From Sulfurovum sp. (lineage in GTDB: Bacteria > Campylobacterota > Campylobacteria > Campylobacterales > Sulfurovaceae), in assembly GCA_027081115.1 (NCBI GenBank), contig JALWLD010000054.1, positions 1-64,000 on the forward strand: a DNA stretch of 64,000 bases, given 5' to 3'. Positions 53,350 to 61,219 of this stretch are shown here, in pieces. Below the pieces are notes generated by a model, which saw only the letters and a list, made by a program, of their open reading frames with translations, had not been told where the DNA came from and searched no databases. Both the position numbers and the translations under genes were made by a program. Position 1 is the stretch's first letter. Each line of letters opens with the position of its first letter.

Positions 53350-54561
53350 ATGTTAGATTTACAGAGTATAGAAAAAGCTTACGATAGAGTATCGCGTGTT
53401 GTACATAAAACACCGTTTGCCTATGCACCGATATTGAGTGAAATCAGTGGGTATGAAGTCTACTTGAAAAAAGAGAATCTTCAGCGTACAGGCGCCTTTA
53501 AATTAAGAGGTGCATTTAACCGCATTGCTGCACTGGTAGAGAGTGGAAACAAAGGCGGTGTTGTCGCTGCTTCGGCAGGAAATCATGCACAGGGTGTTGC
53601 CTTTTCTGCCAAGTATTTTAATATTGATGCCACGATCGTTATGCCGGAGTCTACACCTCTTACTAAAGTACAGGGTGTCAAAGAGTTTGGTGCTAAGGTT
53701 ATTTTGCATGGTGCAAATTATGATGAAGCCTATGCCTATGCCGTAACATTTGGTAAAGAGAACAATTTTGATTTTGTACACCCTTTTACCGATGAAGAGG
53801 TTATGGCAGGTCAAGGTACAGTGGCACTTGAAATGTTTAAAGAGATCGAAGATCTCGATGCACTGATTGTGCCTGTTGGGGGTGGAGGTCTGATTGCAGG
53901 AATGTCTGTAGTCTTTAAAGCATTAAAGCCCGATACAAAGATCATTGCTGTATCTGCTCAGGGTGCACCGGCTATGAAAAATTCTTTTGATGCAAAGCGG
54001 GCTATCGATACGACCTCGGTACGTACCATTGCAGATGGGATCGCTGTACGTGATACCTCTCCTGTGACTTTAGAGTACATCTTAAAAAATGTGGATGTTT
54101 TTGAATCTGTCTGTGAAGATGAGATTGCTGCAGCCATTTTGTTCCTGCTTGAAAAACAAAAAGTACTTGTAGAGGGTGCTGGTGCAGTAGGTGTGGCTGC
54201 GCTTTTACACGGAAAACCAGAATTGCCAAAAGGTTCCAAAATAGGTGTGGTACTGAGTGGAGGTAATATTGATGTAACAATGCTTTCACTCATTATAGAA
54301 AAAGGTTTGATGAAGTCAGCCAGAAAAATGAAGCTGATGGTTACTTTGGTAGATAAGCCGGGTGCGCTTCAGTCCTTTACACAGATACTTACCGACATTG
54401 GTGCAAATATTGTACAGATTGGATATGACCGAACGTCTATCGATCTTGAGTTTGGGGATGCACATGTTTCTGTTGCCCTTGAGACTAAAGGTGAAGAGCA
54501 TCAGGCTCTGATACGTCAAAAGCTGACAGAGGGTGGTTTTGCTTTTAGAGAAGAGCATTAA
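53350..54561 (+). CDS. ilvA: threonine ammonia-lyase
   Basis: 403 residues. PLP lysine in ENLQRTGAFKLRGAFNRI near residue 45, the AASAGNHAQGVA phosphate/substrate loop near 78, VPVGGGGLIAG near 177, and a C-terminal ACT domain (about 325-400) beginning KLMVTLVDKPGALQS. The ACT-type, short form is the catabolic/biosynthetic variant found in many bacteria. It makes 2-oxobutanoate for isoleucine; ilvB-ilvH lie 3 kb downstream. The ppx gene follows directly. Confidence 0.93.
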   Translation: MLDLQSIEKAYDRVSRVVHKTPFAYAPILSEISGYEVYLKKENLQRTGAFKLRGAFNRIAALVESGNKGGVVAASAGNHAQGVAFSAKYFNIDATIVMPESTPLTKVQGVKEFGAKVILHGANYDEAYAYAVTFGKENNFDFVHPFTDEEVMAGQGTVALEMFKEIEDLDALIVPVGGGGLIAGMSVVFKALKPDTKIIAVSAQGAPAMKNSFDAKRAIDTTSVRTIADGIAVRDTSPVTLEYILKNVDVFESVCEDEIAAAILFLLEKQKVLVEGAGAVGVAALLHGKPELPKGSKIGVVLSGGNIDVTMLSLIIEKGLMKSARKMKLMVTLVDKPGALQSFTQILTDIGANIVQIGYDRTSIDLEFGDAHVSVALETKGEEHQALIRQKLTEGGFAFREEH

Positions 54562-54584
54562 GTTTTAGCTAAAAAGGAGTGAGC

Positions 54585-55502
54585 GTGGGAAGTGAAAGAT
54601 CTATTGTAGCTTTGGATCTGGGGTCCAATACTTTACGTGTCACTAAGTTTGACTGTGTGAGTAAAAAGTTTGTGGCACAGTATGAAAAAGTTGTTAAAAC
54701 AGCTGATATGCTTACCCGTACCGGTGTGATACACCATGAAGCTGTTGACAGAGTGATCTACGCCATTAAAGAGGCACAAAAAAAGATCAGTTTTCACGAT
54801 GCAGAAGTACATGCTGTAACCACCGAGGCAATTCGTCAGGCACAAAATGAAAAAGAGGTGTTAGACAGAATTTCAAAAGAGACAGCAGTCTCTTTTGAAA
54901 TCATTGATGGAGAAAAAGAAGCAGCCTTGACACTCATGGCTGTAAAAAACAGGTTAGCAAGACTGCATCATGCTGCACGTCAGTTTGTACTTGTAGACAT
55001 TGGTGGAGGCTCAACTGAGTTGATCTTTCATTATGGAGAAGAGAGTTACTCCAAAAGTTTCCCTGTAGGTATTGTCTCTATAGCGCAAGGCTATGACAAT
55101 ATTCCCCAGATCCAAGCGGCATTACCGCAAGAGATGATAGAGATGCAAATGTACACAGCAGAGATCTATGCAACCAAAGGTAAACCTGAAGCATTTATTG
55201 CCACAGCGGGTACACCAACAACTGTTGCAGCGATGAAACTGGGGCAGACCTATGCTACCTATAACCCTACAAAGATCAATGGTACAGCCTTGAGAAAAGA
55301 GGAGCTTGATACCTATTTGAAAAAACTGCTCAAGATGCCTTTTGAGGAGAGGGAAGTGACAGTAGGTGTAGGAAGATCCGATCTGATAGCAGCGGGTATA
55401 CTCATCTATAAACAGATATTTACCATTTTGGAATTTGATACGTGTATTGTGATTGATGATGGATTACGTGAAGGTGTAGCTTTAAATAACTGCCAAAAAT
55501 GA
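54585..55502 (+). CDS. Ppx/GppA phosphatase
   Basis: 305 residues from a GTG at 54585 (AAGGAG ends at 54579; a GTG two codons earlier overlaps it). ASKHA-fold features: VALDLGSNTLRVT at the N-terminus, IDGEKEAALTLMAVK, and LVDIGGGSTELIF near 143. Either exopolyphosphatase or (p)ppGpp 5'-phosphohydrolase; a short single-domain form of about 300 residues is usual in Campylobacterota. Probably co-transcribed with ilvA. Confidence 0.9.
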   Translation: MGSERSIVALDLGSNTLRVTKFDCVSKKFVAQYEKVVKTADMLTRTGVIHHEAVDRVIYAIKEAQKKISFHDAEVHAVTTEAIRQAQNEKEVLDRISKETAVSFEIIDGEKEAALTLMAVKNRLARLHHAARQFVLVDIGGGSTELIFHYGEESYSKSFPVGIVSIAQGYDNIPQIQAALPQEMIEMQMYTAEIYATKGKPEAFIATAGTPTTVAAMKLGQTYATYNPTKINGTALRKEELDTYLKKLLKMPFEEREVTVGVGRSDLIAAGILIYKQIFTILEFDTCIVIDDGLREGVALNNCQK

Positions 55503-55612
55503 GTGAAGTAAGAGAGGAGTCTGCAAAGTACATATCAGGGGATGGAAGAATACGCAGACAACCTCTTAGCAAGAAGTATAGTGGAACAGTTTGTCAAACC
55601 TTGTCAAAGTGA
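55499..55612 (+). CDS. possible 37-residue ORF after ppx
   Basis: The ATG overlaps the ppx stop (ATGA), and the reading MSEVREESAKYISGDGRI continues to a TGA at 55612 with Lys/Arg-rich content. No independent ribosome binding site is seen, but coupling is possible. No family recognised. Confidence 0.25.
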   Translation: MSEVREESAKYISGDGRIRRQPLSKKYSGTVCQTLSK

Positions 55613-55631
55613 CATATTTGTAAAATAAATG

Positions 55632-56693
55632 CTATTTTGCCTCTAAAATGTACCCTATACCATAGGCACTTCGTATGGTATCTTGAGGAATTTTCTGTCG
55701 TATACGTTTAATCAGTGAGGTAATAGCATCTGAAGAGAAATCTCTATTTGGCTGGTCTTCATAGAGATGATTGAAAATATCTATCGATGAGACCGGTGTA
55801 TTTACTTTTGAGGCAAGAAGCGTCAAGACGATTTTTTCTTTTGGTTTGAGTTGTATTTCTGTATCATGCCAAAAAAGTTTTCTTTTTTCATAATCCCAGT
55901 AGACCCCTTCGTTTAAGTAGAGTGTATGTCTCTGAGACTCACTTAGACTCAGCAAAAGTTCATTCCGATACCCATCTTCCAGATACAAACCACACTCCAG
56001 TGCTTTCATCTGTTCTATAAGTGGAGTGATTTGTGCTTTTTTTATGATGGAACCATGTTGAGGTGCTATGATCTCCATATCAAGTACTTCTATTTTTTTG
56101 AGTGCGTAGTTAAAGATGTCACGACTGGGCATGTACTCAGCATGGAACTGTCTGGCTCTCTCAAAGTAATCATCACTCGCATAAAAATCCCAGGACTCGC
56201 CTATACCTCCAAAGATATCGCCTGAAAAAAGTGTTTTTGTTGGGAGTGCATAGGTTACAAAGGCACCTGGTGAATGACAATAGGGTGTTGTTACAAACTG
56301 CAGATCCAATCCATCCTCCTGCAAACGATGTGCATAACGGTCGATTTCATAATAGTCTGAGCGTATCAGGTAGTGTTTGATTAATGGTACCATACGACTG
56401 TGCGTAATAATACGCAGATCTTCCCGATCTATGAGCTTCTCCATTGCAGGTACGCTGGCAGCAAGGTCCGGGTCTTGATGATGGAGTATAATATATTTGA
56501 TCTTGGACATGTCGCTGATGTGGTTGATCTTTTTGACGACTGCATCAAACTCGAGCATGGAACCCGGATCGACAAGTACTGAGGCATCTCCATTTTCTAT
56601 GAGGTAGGGATGGCATTGAAAAGGATCATTTTCAAGATACATACCAACCCAATAGATGCGGTCAGCTATCTTTATAGCTTCATTGAAATTCAT
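55632..56693 (-). CDS. ODP-like metallo-beta-lactamase fused to OmpR-type winged helix
   Basis: 353 residues. The N-terminal di-iron-type beta-lactamase domain (about 1-250) has HHQDPD at 71-76, the YCHSPG histidine, FSGDIFG aspartate and APQHGS histidine, as in oxygen-binding di-iron proteins and flavodiiron enzymes, but no flavodoxin domain. The C-terminal ~90 residues are an OmpR winged helix (LKPKEKIVLTLLASK, then DAITSLIKRIRQKIP and YGIGYILEAK). This is a plausible one-component O2/NO sensor and regulator. It lies divergent from ilvB. Confidence 0.83.
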   Translation of the reverse strand: MNFNEAIKIADRIYWVGMYLENDPFQCHPYLIENGDASVLVDPGSMLEFDAVVKKINHISDMSKIKYIILHHQDPDLAASVPAMEKLIDREDLRIITHSRMVPLIKHYLIRSDYYEIDRYAHRLQEDGLDLQFVTTPYCHSPGAFVTYALPTKTLFSGDIFGGIGESWDFYASDDYFERARQFHAEYMPSRDIFNYALKKIEVLDMEIIAPQHGSIIKKAQITPLIEQMKALECGLYLEDGYRNELLLSLSESQRHTLYLNEGVYWDYEKRKLFWHDTEIQLKPKEKIVLTLLASKVNTPVSSIDIFNHLYEDQPNRDFSSDAITSLIKRIRQKIPQDTIRSAYGIGYILEAK

Positions 56694-56800
56694 AGTAAAA
56701 GTATAGTCAGATGTGTGTTACTTTTTTATGATTTCAATCAAGAAAAAAGAGCATTTTTCTCTTATTTTGTTTCTCTAAACTCTAAGCTCTAATAATCTTT

Positions 56801-56809
56801 TGCTATAAT
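56801..56809 (+). promoter_or_regulatory. extended -10 promoter of ilvB
   Basis: TGCTATAAT, 59 bp before the ATG; no attenuator hairpin or branched-chain-residue leader peptide was seen between it and ilvB. Confidence 0.5.
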
Positions 56810-56867
56810 CCACATACTATAAGGGCTGTTTTACTGCCTGAAAATTAAATATAATGGAGTGTAGACC

Positions 56868-58577
56868 ATGCAAATGAGTGGTGCACAAATGGTATGTGAA
56901 GCGATTATCGCTGAGGGTGTAAAGACTGTATTTGGTTACCCCGGCGGCGCGATCATGCACGTTTATGATGAAATTTACAAACAAGAAGGTTTTGAACATA
57001 TTCTAAACCGTCACGAGCAGGCTTCTGTACATGCTGCAGATGGATACGCAAGAGCAACAGGTGACGTAGGGGTAGCGATGGTTACTTCCGGACCTGGGTT
57101 TACCAATGCTGTCACAGGATTGGCAACTGCCTATATGGACTCCATTCCTATGGTTGTCATCTCTGGACAGGTACCACTTTCTCTTATAGGAACAGATGGT
57201 TTCCAGGAGATCGATGCAGTAGGTATCTCAAGACCTTGTACCAAACACAACTTTTTGGTACGCACACTTGAAGAGTTGCCACGTATTCTAAAAGAGGCAT
57301 TTTATATTGCCCGTTCTGGAAGACCCGGACCGGTACTTGTGGATATACCTAAAGATATTACCGTTGAAATTGGTGAGTATGTTTACCCCGATTCAGTCAA
57401 TATCCCTTCATATAAACCGACATACAAAGGGAACAATAGACAAATTGAAAAGGCAGTAGACGCAATTAAAAATGCTAAAAAACCTCTGCTTTACATAGGG
57501 GGAGGGGTTGTCCTCTCCAATGCAGCAGACCTGGTACGTGAGCTGGCAGAGAAAACACAGATCCCTGCGGTTGAGACCTTGATGGCAAGAGGAGTCATGG
57601 GTGCAAAAAACCCACTCCTTCTTGGAATGCTGGGAATGCATGGAAACTACTCATCGAACATGGCAATGTCTGAAACAGATCTTGTGATCTCTTTGGGTGC
57701 AAGATTTGACGACCGTGTTACAGGAAAACTCTCAGAGTTTGCCAAGTATGCAGATATTATTCATGTTGATATAGATGCAGCGAACATTGGAAAACTTGTT
57801 GATGTGGATTTTCCTATTGTTGGTGATGTAACCAAAGTAATTGAGAAAATGTTACCGTTACTCGATGATGTAAATACAGACCGTTACAATGCCTGGAGAG
57901 AGATCTTAAATCGTTATGATGAACTCCATCCGCAGTCATATGTAGATTCAGATGAAGTCATTAAACCACAATGGGCCATTGAACGTATTGGTAAATTGAT
58001 CGGTGAGGATGCCATCATTACTTCAGATGTAGGGCAGCACCAGATGTGGGCTGCACAGCATTATCCGTTTGACAGACCTCGTCAATGGATCAACTCTGGT
58101 GGATTGGGAACAATGGGCTTTGGTTTCCCCGCAGCTTTGGGTGCCAAAAGAGCATTTCCTGACAAAACCGTAGTGAACATTACGGGTGACGGGTCGATCT
58201 TGATGAATATGCAGGAGTTGGTAACAGCTGCTGAATATAAGATACCGGTTATTAACCTTATCTTGAACAACCATTTCCTTGGAATGGTAAGACAGTGGCA
58301 AACCTTCTTCTATGAGAAGCGTTACTCTGAGACAGATTTGAGTTTCCAGCCAAACTTTAAAGCCTTGGCTGAAGCCTGTGGTGGTATCGGGTATGATGTT
58401 ACGACCAAAGCTGAGTTTGATGCAGCAGTTAAAGATGCCATTGAACAGGACAAGGTCTGCTTTATGAATGTACAGACAAACAGATTTGAAGATGTACTTC
58501 CAATGGTACCTGCAGGTGGAGCACTTTTTAATATGATGCTTCCACAGAAAATAGAAAATAACGGGGAGGAAAAATAA
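56868..58577 (+). CDS. ilvB: acetolactate synthase large subunit
   Basis: 569 residues, full length. ThDP enzyme landmarks: GYPGGAIMHVYDE, RHEQASVHAADGYARATG (catalytic Glu), VISGQVPLSLIGTDGFQE, and the ThDP motif GDGSILMNMQELVTAAEYKIPV. It condenses pyruvate (or 2-oxobutanoate) in valine/leucine/isoleucine synthesis. The small subunit gene starts at its stop (TAATG). Confidence 0.97.
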   Translation: MQMSGAQMVCEAIIAEGVKTVFGYPGGAIMHVYDEIYKQEGFEHILNRHEQASVHAADGYARATGDVGVAMVTSGPGFTNAVTGLATAYMDSIPMVVISGQVPLSLIGTDGFQEIDAVGISRPCTKHNFLVRTLEELPRILKEAFYIARSGRPGPVLVDIPKDITVEIGEYVYPDSVNIPSYKPTYKGNNRQIEKAVDAIKNAKKPLLYIGGGVVLSNAADLVRELAEKTQIPAVETLMARGVMGAKNPLLLGMLGMHGNYSSNMAMSETDLVISLGARFDDRVTGKLSEFAKYADIIHVDIDAANIGKLVDVDFPIVGDVTKVIEKMLPLLDDVNTDRYNAWREILNRYDELHPQSYVDSDEVIKPQWAIERIGKLIGEDAIITSDVGQHQMWAAQHYPFDRPRQWINSGGLGTMGFGFPAALGAKRAFPDKTVVNITGDGSILMNMQELVTAAEYKIPVINLILNNHFLGMVRQWQTFFYEKRYSETDLSFQPNFKALAEACGGIGYDVTTKAEFDAAVKDAIEQDKVCFMNVQTNRFEDVLPMVPAGGALFNMMLPQKIENNGEEK

Positions 58578-59056
58578 TGCCTAAGATTGTAAATGAAAGA
58601 CGCGTTATCTCCGTTGTCGTGATGAATGAAAGTTCTGTATTGGCACGTATTACAGCACTTTTTGCAGCAAGAGGCTATAACATTGTTTCTCTAACAGTAG
58701 CGGCTATACCAAACTCTGATATGTCACATATTACTATTGAGACTAACGGTAGTACAAAAGTGATGGAGCAGATTACAAAGCAGCTTCATAAGCTTATCCC
58801 TGTCTATAAAGTAATAGAACATGAAGAGATGGTTGAAAAAGAGATGGTGTTGGCAAAGTTCCCTATAGCAGAGAACCTTTCAGATATCTCTGCGCTTTGT
58901 GCTGCCTATAATGGCGGTATTGTCAATGTAGGTAAAGAGATGGTCATTGCACAGGTGGCAGATGAACCTAAACGTATTAAACACTTTATTGAAGCAGCAC
59001 AACGTTATAACCCTTGTGAAATTGTACGATCCGGTGTAGTTGCCATCGAAAGATAA
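58577..59056 (+). CDS. ilvH: acetolactate synthase small subunit
   Basis: 159 residues. ACT domain RRVISVVVMNESSVLARITALFAARGYNI at the N-terminus, second domain around 85-155. It regulates IlvB and gives valine feedback. Start overlaps the ilvB stop by one base. Confidence 0.96.
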   Translation: MPKIVNERRVISVVVMNESSVLARITALFAARGYNIVSLTVAAIPNSDMSHITIETNGSTKVMEQITKQLHKLIPVYKVIEHEEMVEKEMVLAKFPIAENLSDISALCAAYNGGIVNVGKEMVIAQVADEPKRIKHFIEAAQRYNPCEIVRSGVVAIER

Positions 59057-59078
59057 ACACATAGATTTAAACTGAACC

Positions 59079-59103
59079 TGTTCCCACTCTGTTTGTGGGA
59101 ACA
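59079..59103. repeat. hairpin between ilvH and lpxD
   Basis: TGTTCCCAC and GTGGGAACA form a perfect 9-bp stem with a 7-nt loop. An A-run rather than a T-run follows on the + strand. It is related to the hairpin at 7437-7463. Confidence 0.5.
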
Positions 59104-59120
59104 AAAAAAGGACTCTCCCT

Positions 59121-60080
59121 ATGATTTACAAACTCTCCCAAATTACAGACCAGATTGACTTGACCTTTCGTGGTAATGATATAGATATAGACGGTATCCA
59201 TACACTAAGTGAAGCGACTTCCACACAACTCAGCTTTTTTAACTCTGAGAAGTATGCTGATCAACTTCCTCAAACACAAGCCGCAGCTGTCTTGATAGAA
59301 GAGAAATATGCTGATCTTCTTCCCTCTGCAACCATTGCATTGATAACAGATGAACCCTATTTGAAACTGGCTTTGGCATCGAAGTTCTTTGCCCATAAGT
59401 TAGAGGCAAAAGGTGGACATCCTGCTATGGGAGAAGGGTGTGACATAGACAAACGTGTACATTTTGGTAAAAATGTGACCTTGGGAGACAATGTTACGAT
59501 TTTGTCAGGATGCTACCTCGGAGATAATGTGACCGTAGGCTCAGATACACTTTTACATCCTAATGTCACGCTCTATCATGGTACAGAATTGGGAGAGAGA
59601 TGTATTGTACATGCAGGGACAGTGATAGGCTGTGACGGTTATGGTTTTGCACATACGAAAATGGGCGAACATGTGAAGATCTACCAAAATGGTAATGTTG
59701 TTGTGGAAGAGGATGTTGAGATAGGTGCAAACTGTACGGTCGACAGAGCAGTATTTGGTACAACATATATACGTAAAGGTACGAAACTGGATAATCTTAT
59801 TCAGATCGCACACAATTGTGATGTGGGTGCACATACACTGTGTGCGGCACAGGTTGGACTGGCAGGTTCTACAAAGTTGGGACGTAATGTCGTAATGGGT
59901 GGTCAAGCCGGTACGGCAGGACATCTGGAGATAGGAGATTTTGCAACCATTGCAGGTAAGGGTGGTGTAACCAAGTCTCTAGAAGGTGGAAAAACCTATG
60001 CAGGATTTCCTGCTATAGACCATAAAACATGGCTGAAGATACAAGCCAAAATAGCAGGTTTGGTAAAACGTAGAAAGTAA
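59121..60080 (+). CDS. lpxD: UDP-3-O-acylglucosamine N-acyltransferase
   Basis: 319 residues. N-terminal uridine-binding domain (about 1-100), then hexapeptide repeats forming a left-handed beta helix ([21 protein letters not shown] and onward) with the catalytic His in [13 protein letters not shown] near 230-240. It acylates UDP-3-O-acyl-GlcN in lipid A synthesis. AAGGA is appropriately spaced before the ATG. Confidence 0.96.
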   Translation: MIYKLSQITDQIDLTFRGNDIDIDGIHTLSEATSTQLSFFNSEKYADQLPQTQAAAVLIEEKYADLLPSATIALITDEPYLKLALASKFFAHKLEAKGGHPAMGEGCDIDKRVHFGKNVTLGDNVTILSGCYLGDNVTVGSDTLLHPNVTLYHGTELGERCIVHAGTVIGCDGYGFAHTKMGEHVKIYQNGNVVVEEDVEIGANCTVDRAVFGTTYIRKGTKLDNLIQIAHNCDVGAHTLCAAQVGLAGSTKLGRNVVMGGQAGTAGHLEIGDFATIAGKGGVTKSLEGGKTYAGFPAIDHKTWLKIQAKIAGLVKRRK

Positions 60081-60131
60081 CTTCTTTTTATGATATAATT
60101 ATTTCTCTTACTAAAATTTAAAGGAATTATT

Positions 60132-60362
60132 ATGAGTGGAACAGTAACAAAAGTAGATGAATTAATCCTGAGTGGTACAAAAGATGGAAAGATCTCCATC
60201 ACAACGATCTCTGAGCCTTATGGACCAAAGAGTGAGTCTGTGGCAAGTATTGGTATCTCTTTACAGGCAGGGGCTGAAGAACCAGATTGGAAGGTACATA
60301 TTCCTAAAGCCAATATTGATGCAGTTATCGCTGCCCTGCAAGAAGCTAAAAAAAGTTTATAA
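60132..60362 (+). CDS. conserved small protein of unknown function
   Basis: 76 residues: MSGTVTKVDELILSGTKDG, then a strand-rich middle and a C-terminal helix (NIDAVIAALQEAKKSL). No signal peptide. The composition and good AAAGGA ribosome binding site indicate a real gene. I recognise no family. It is 51 bp after lpxD and ends just before the G9 tract. Confidence 0.65.
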   Translation: MSGTVTKVDELILSGTKDGKISITTISEPYGPKSESVASIGISLQAGAEEPDWKVHIPKANIDAVIAALQEAKKSL

Positions 60363-60369
60363 GTATTAA

Positions 60370-60378
60370 GGGGGGGGG
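60370..60378 (+). repeat. G9 homopolymer tract
   Basis: Nine consecutive G lie between the stop of the 76-residue gene and the terminator/PAS gene stop. Such tracts slip at high rate in Campylobacterota. Here it is intergenic, between convergent genes. Confidence 0.9.
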
Positions 60379-60403
60379 AGCTGCTCTTTATTCGGCAGCT
60401 TTT
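60379..60403. terminator. shared hairpin between convergent genes
   Basis: AGCTGC and GCAGCT form a stem around a 10-nt loop, followed by TTT on the + strand. On the minus strand the hairpin contains the last codons and stop of the PAS gene. Confidence 0.5.
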
Positions 60404-60837
60404 AACCCTTTGTATGTTTGAAGTGCCGCATTCATCGCTTCTCTGTCAGGAATTTTACGACCTGCAATATATCCTATAATTTTATGATTTTCATCAAACT
60501 TTGGCTTGATCCATACTTCGACAAGATAATATTTACCTTCATTTGTCATATTCTTTACAAGACCTTCCCAGTAATTTCCACCTTTAATGGTCTCCCACAT
60601 ACCTTTAAATGCAACTTTAGGCATATCAGGGTGTCTGTTGATACTGTGCGGTGAACCTATTAGCTCTTTTTTGGAGTATCCGGTCAATTCTCTAAATTTC
60701 CGGTTAGCATAGGTAATGATACCTGCTGTGTCTGTCTCTGTGATCATTACACCACCATCAAATGGTACCTCTTCATCTATGGGTTCAGGTTTTGTAATTT
60801 GATTTCCTGTAATGATATTTTCAATAATTCTACTCAT
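60388..60837 (-). CDS. PAS-domain protein (Aer-like sensor)
   Basis: 149 residues, a single PAS domain (about 30-140) with GVMITETDTAGIITYANRKF, LTGYSKKELIGSPHSINRHPDMPK and the GKYYLVEVWIKPKFDE strands, as in Aer and other FAD- or redox-sensing PAS modules. No kinase, GGDEF or MCP domain follows, so it must signal through a partner. A GEMM-I-type riboswitch stands in its leader, about 180 nt upstream. Confidence 0.88.
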   Translation of the reverse strand: MSRIIENIITGNQITKPEPIDEEVPFDGGVMITETDTAGIITYANRKFRELTGYSKKELIGSPHSINRHPDMPKVAFKGMWETIKGGNYWEGLVKNMTNEGKYYLVEVWIKPKFDENHKIIGYIAGRKIPDREAMNAALQTYKGLKAAE

Positions 60838-61018
60838 ATTTTTTCCTTTTGAATCTTGAATTATTCAAGTATAAACTAATTTCAAAAATGATATAAGGGC
60901 ATTTTAGAGAAAAATTTTCTTTAAATATGCCAAGTACTATAATACATACTGTTAACAATGGTACTGGTTTAGTGTGTAGTTTGTATGAAAAATAAATATA
61001 ATAAGATAATCTCAGTAT

Positions 61019-61096
61019 ATGGTGGTAGCTGGGCTAACTGCAAGAGTCCCACGTAGCTTTCTGTCCTTATCTCGCAATAAGTTTAGCTTTTTCAAT
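61019..61096 (-). promoter_or_regulatory. c-di-GMP-I (GEMM-I) type riboswitch of the PAS gene
   Basis: On the minus strand: GCTAAAC, P2 hairpin CTTATT-GCGA-GATAAG (GNRA loop), GGACAGAAAGC, then the P3 arm GGGACT returning AGTTAGCCCAGCTACC. It matches the copies at 25-108 and 33779-33856. It lies between metH (divergent) and the PAS gene and reads toward the PAS gene. A palindrome CTTGAATTATTCAAG (60855-60869) next to the ribosome binding site may be part of its output. Confidence 0.78.
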
Positions 61097-61219
61097 ACGA
61101 CAAATTCAGATGTATGATATCAATCTTATCCTTAAGTATCATATAGATAAGGGTTATTTCTTCAGGTTTTTCATCGCAATTTTGATACAATACAATACTT
61201 AGAATACAAGGGGCATTTT

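Noticed and set aside
59553-59924. Cys-rich minus-strand frame
   Set aside because: Produced by the lpxD hexapeptide repeats read in reverse; no support as a gene.
61019-61219. Cobalamin or SAM riboswitch for metH
   Set aside because: The structured element here reads on the opposite strand and matches GEMM-I; no B12-box or SAM-type motif was found facing metH.
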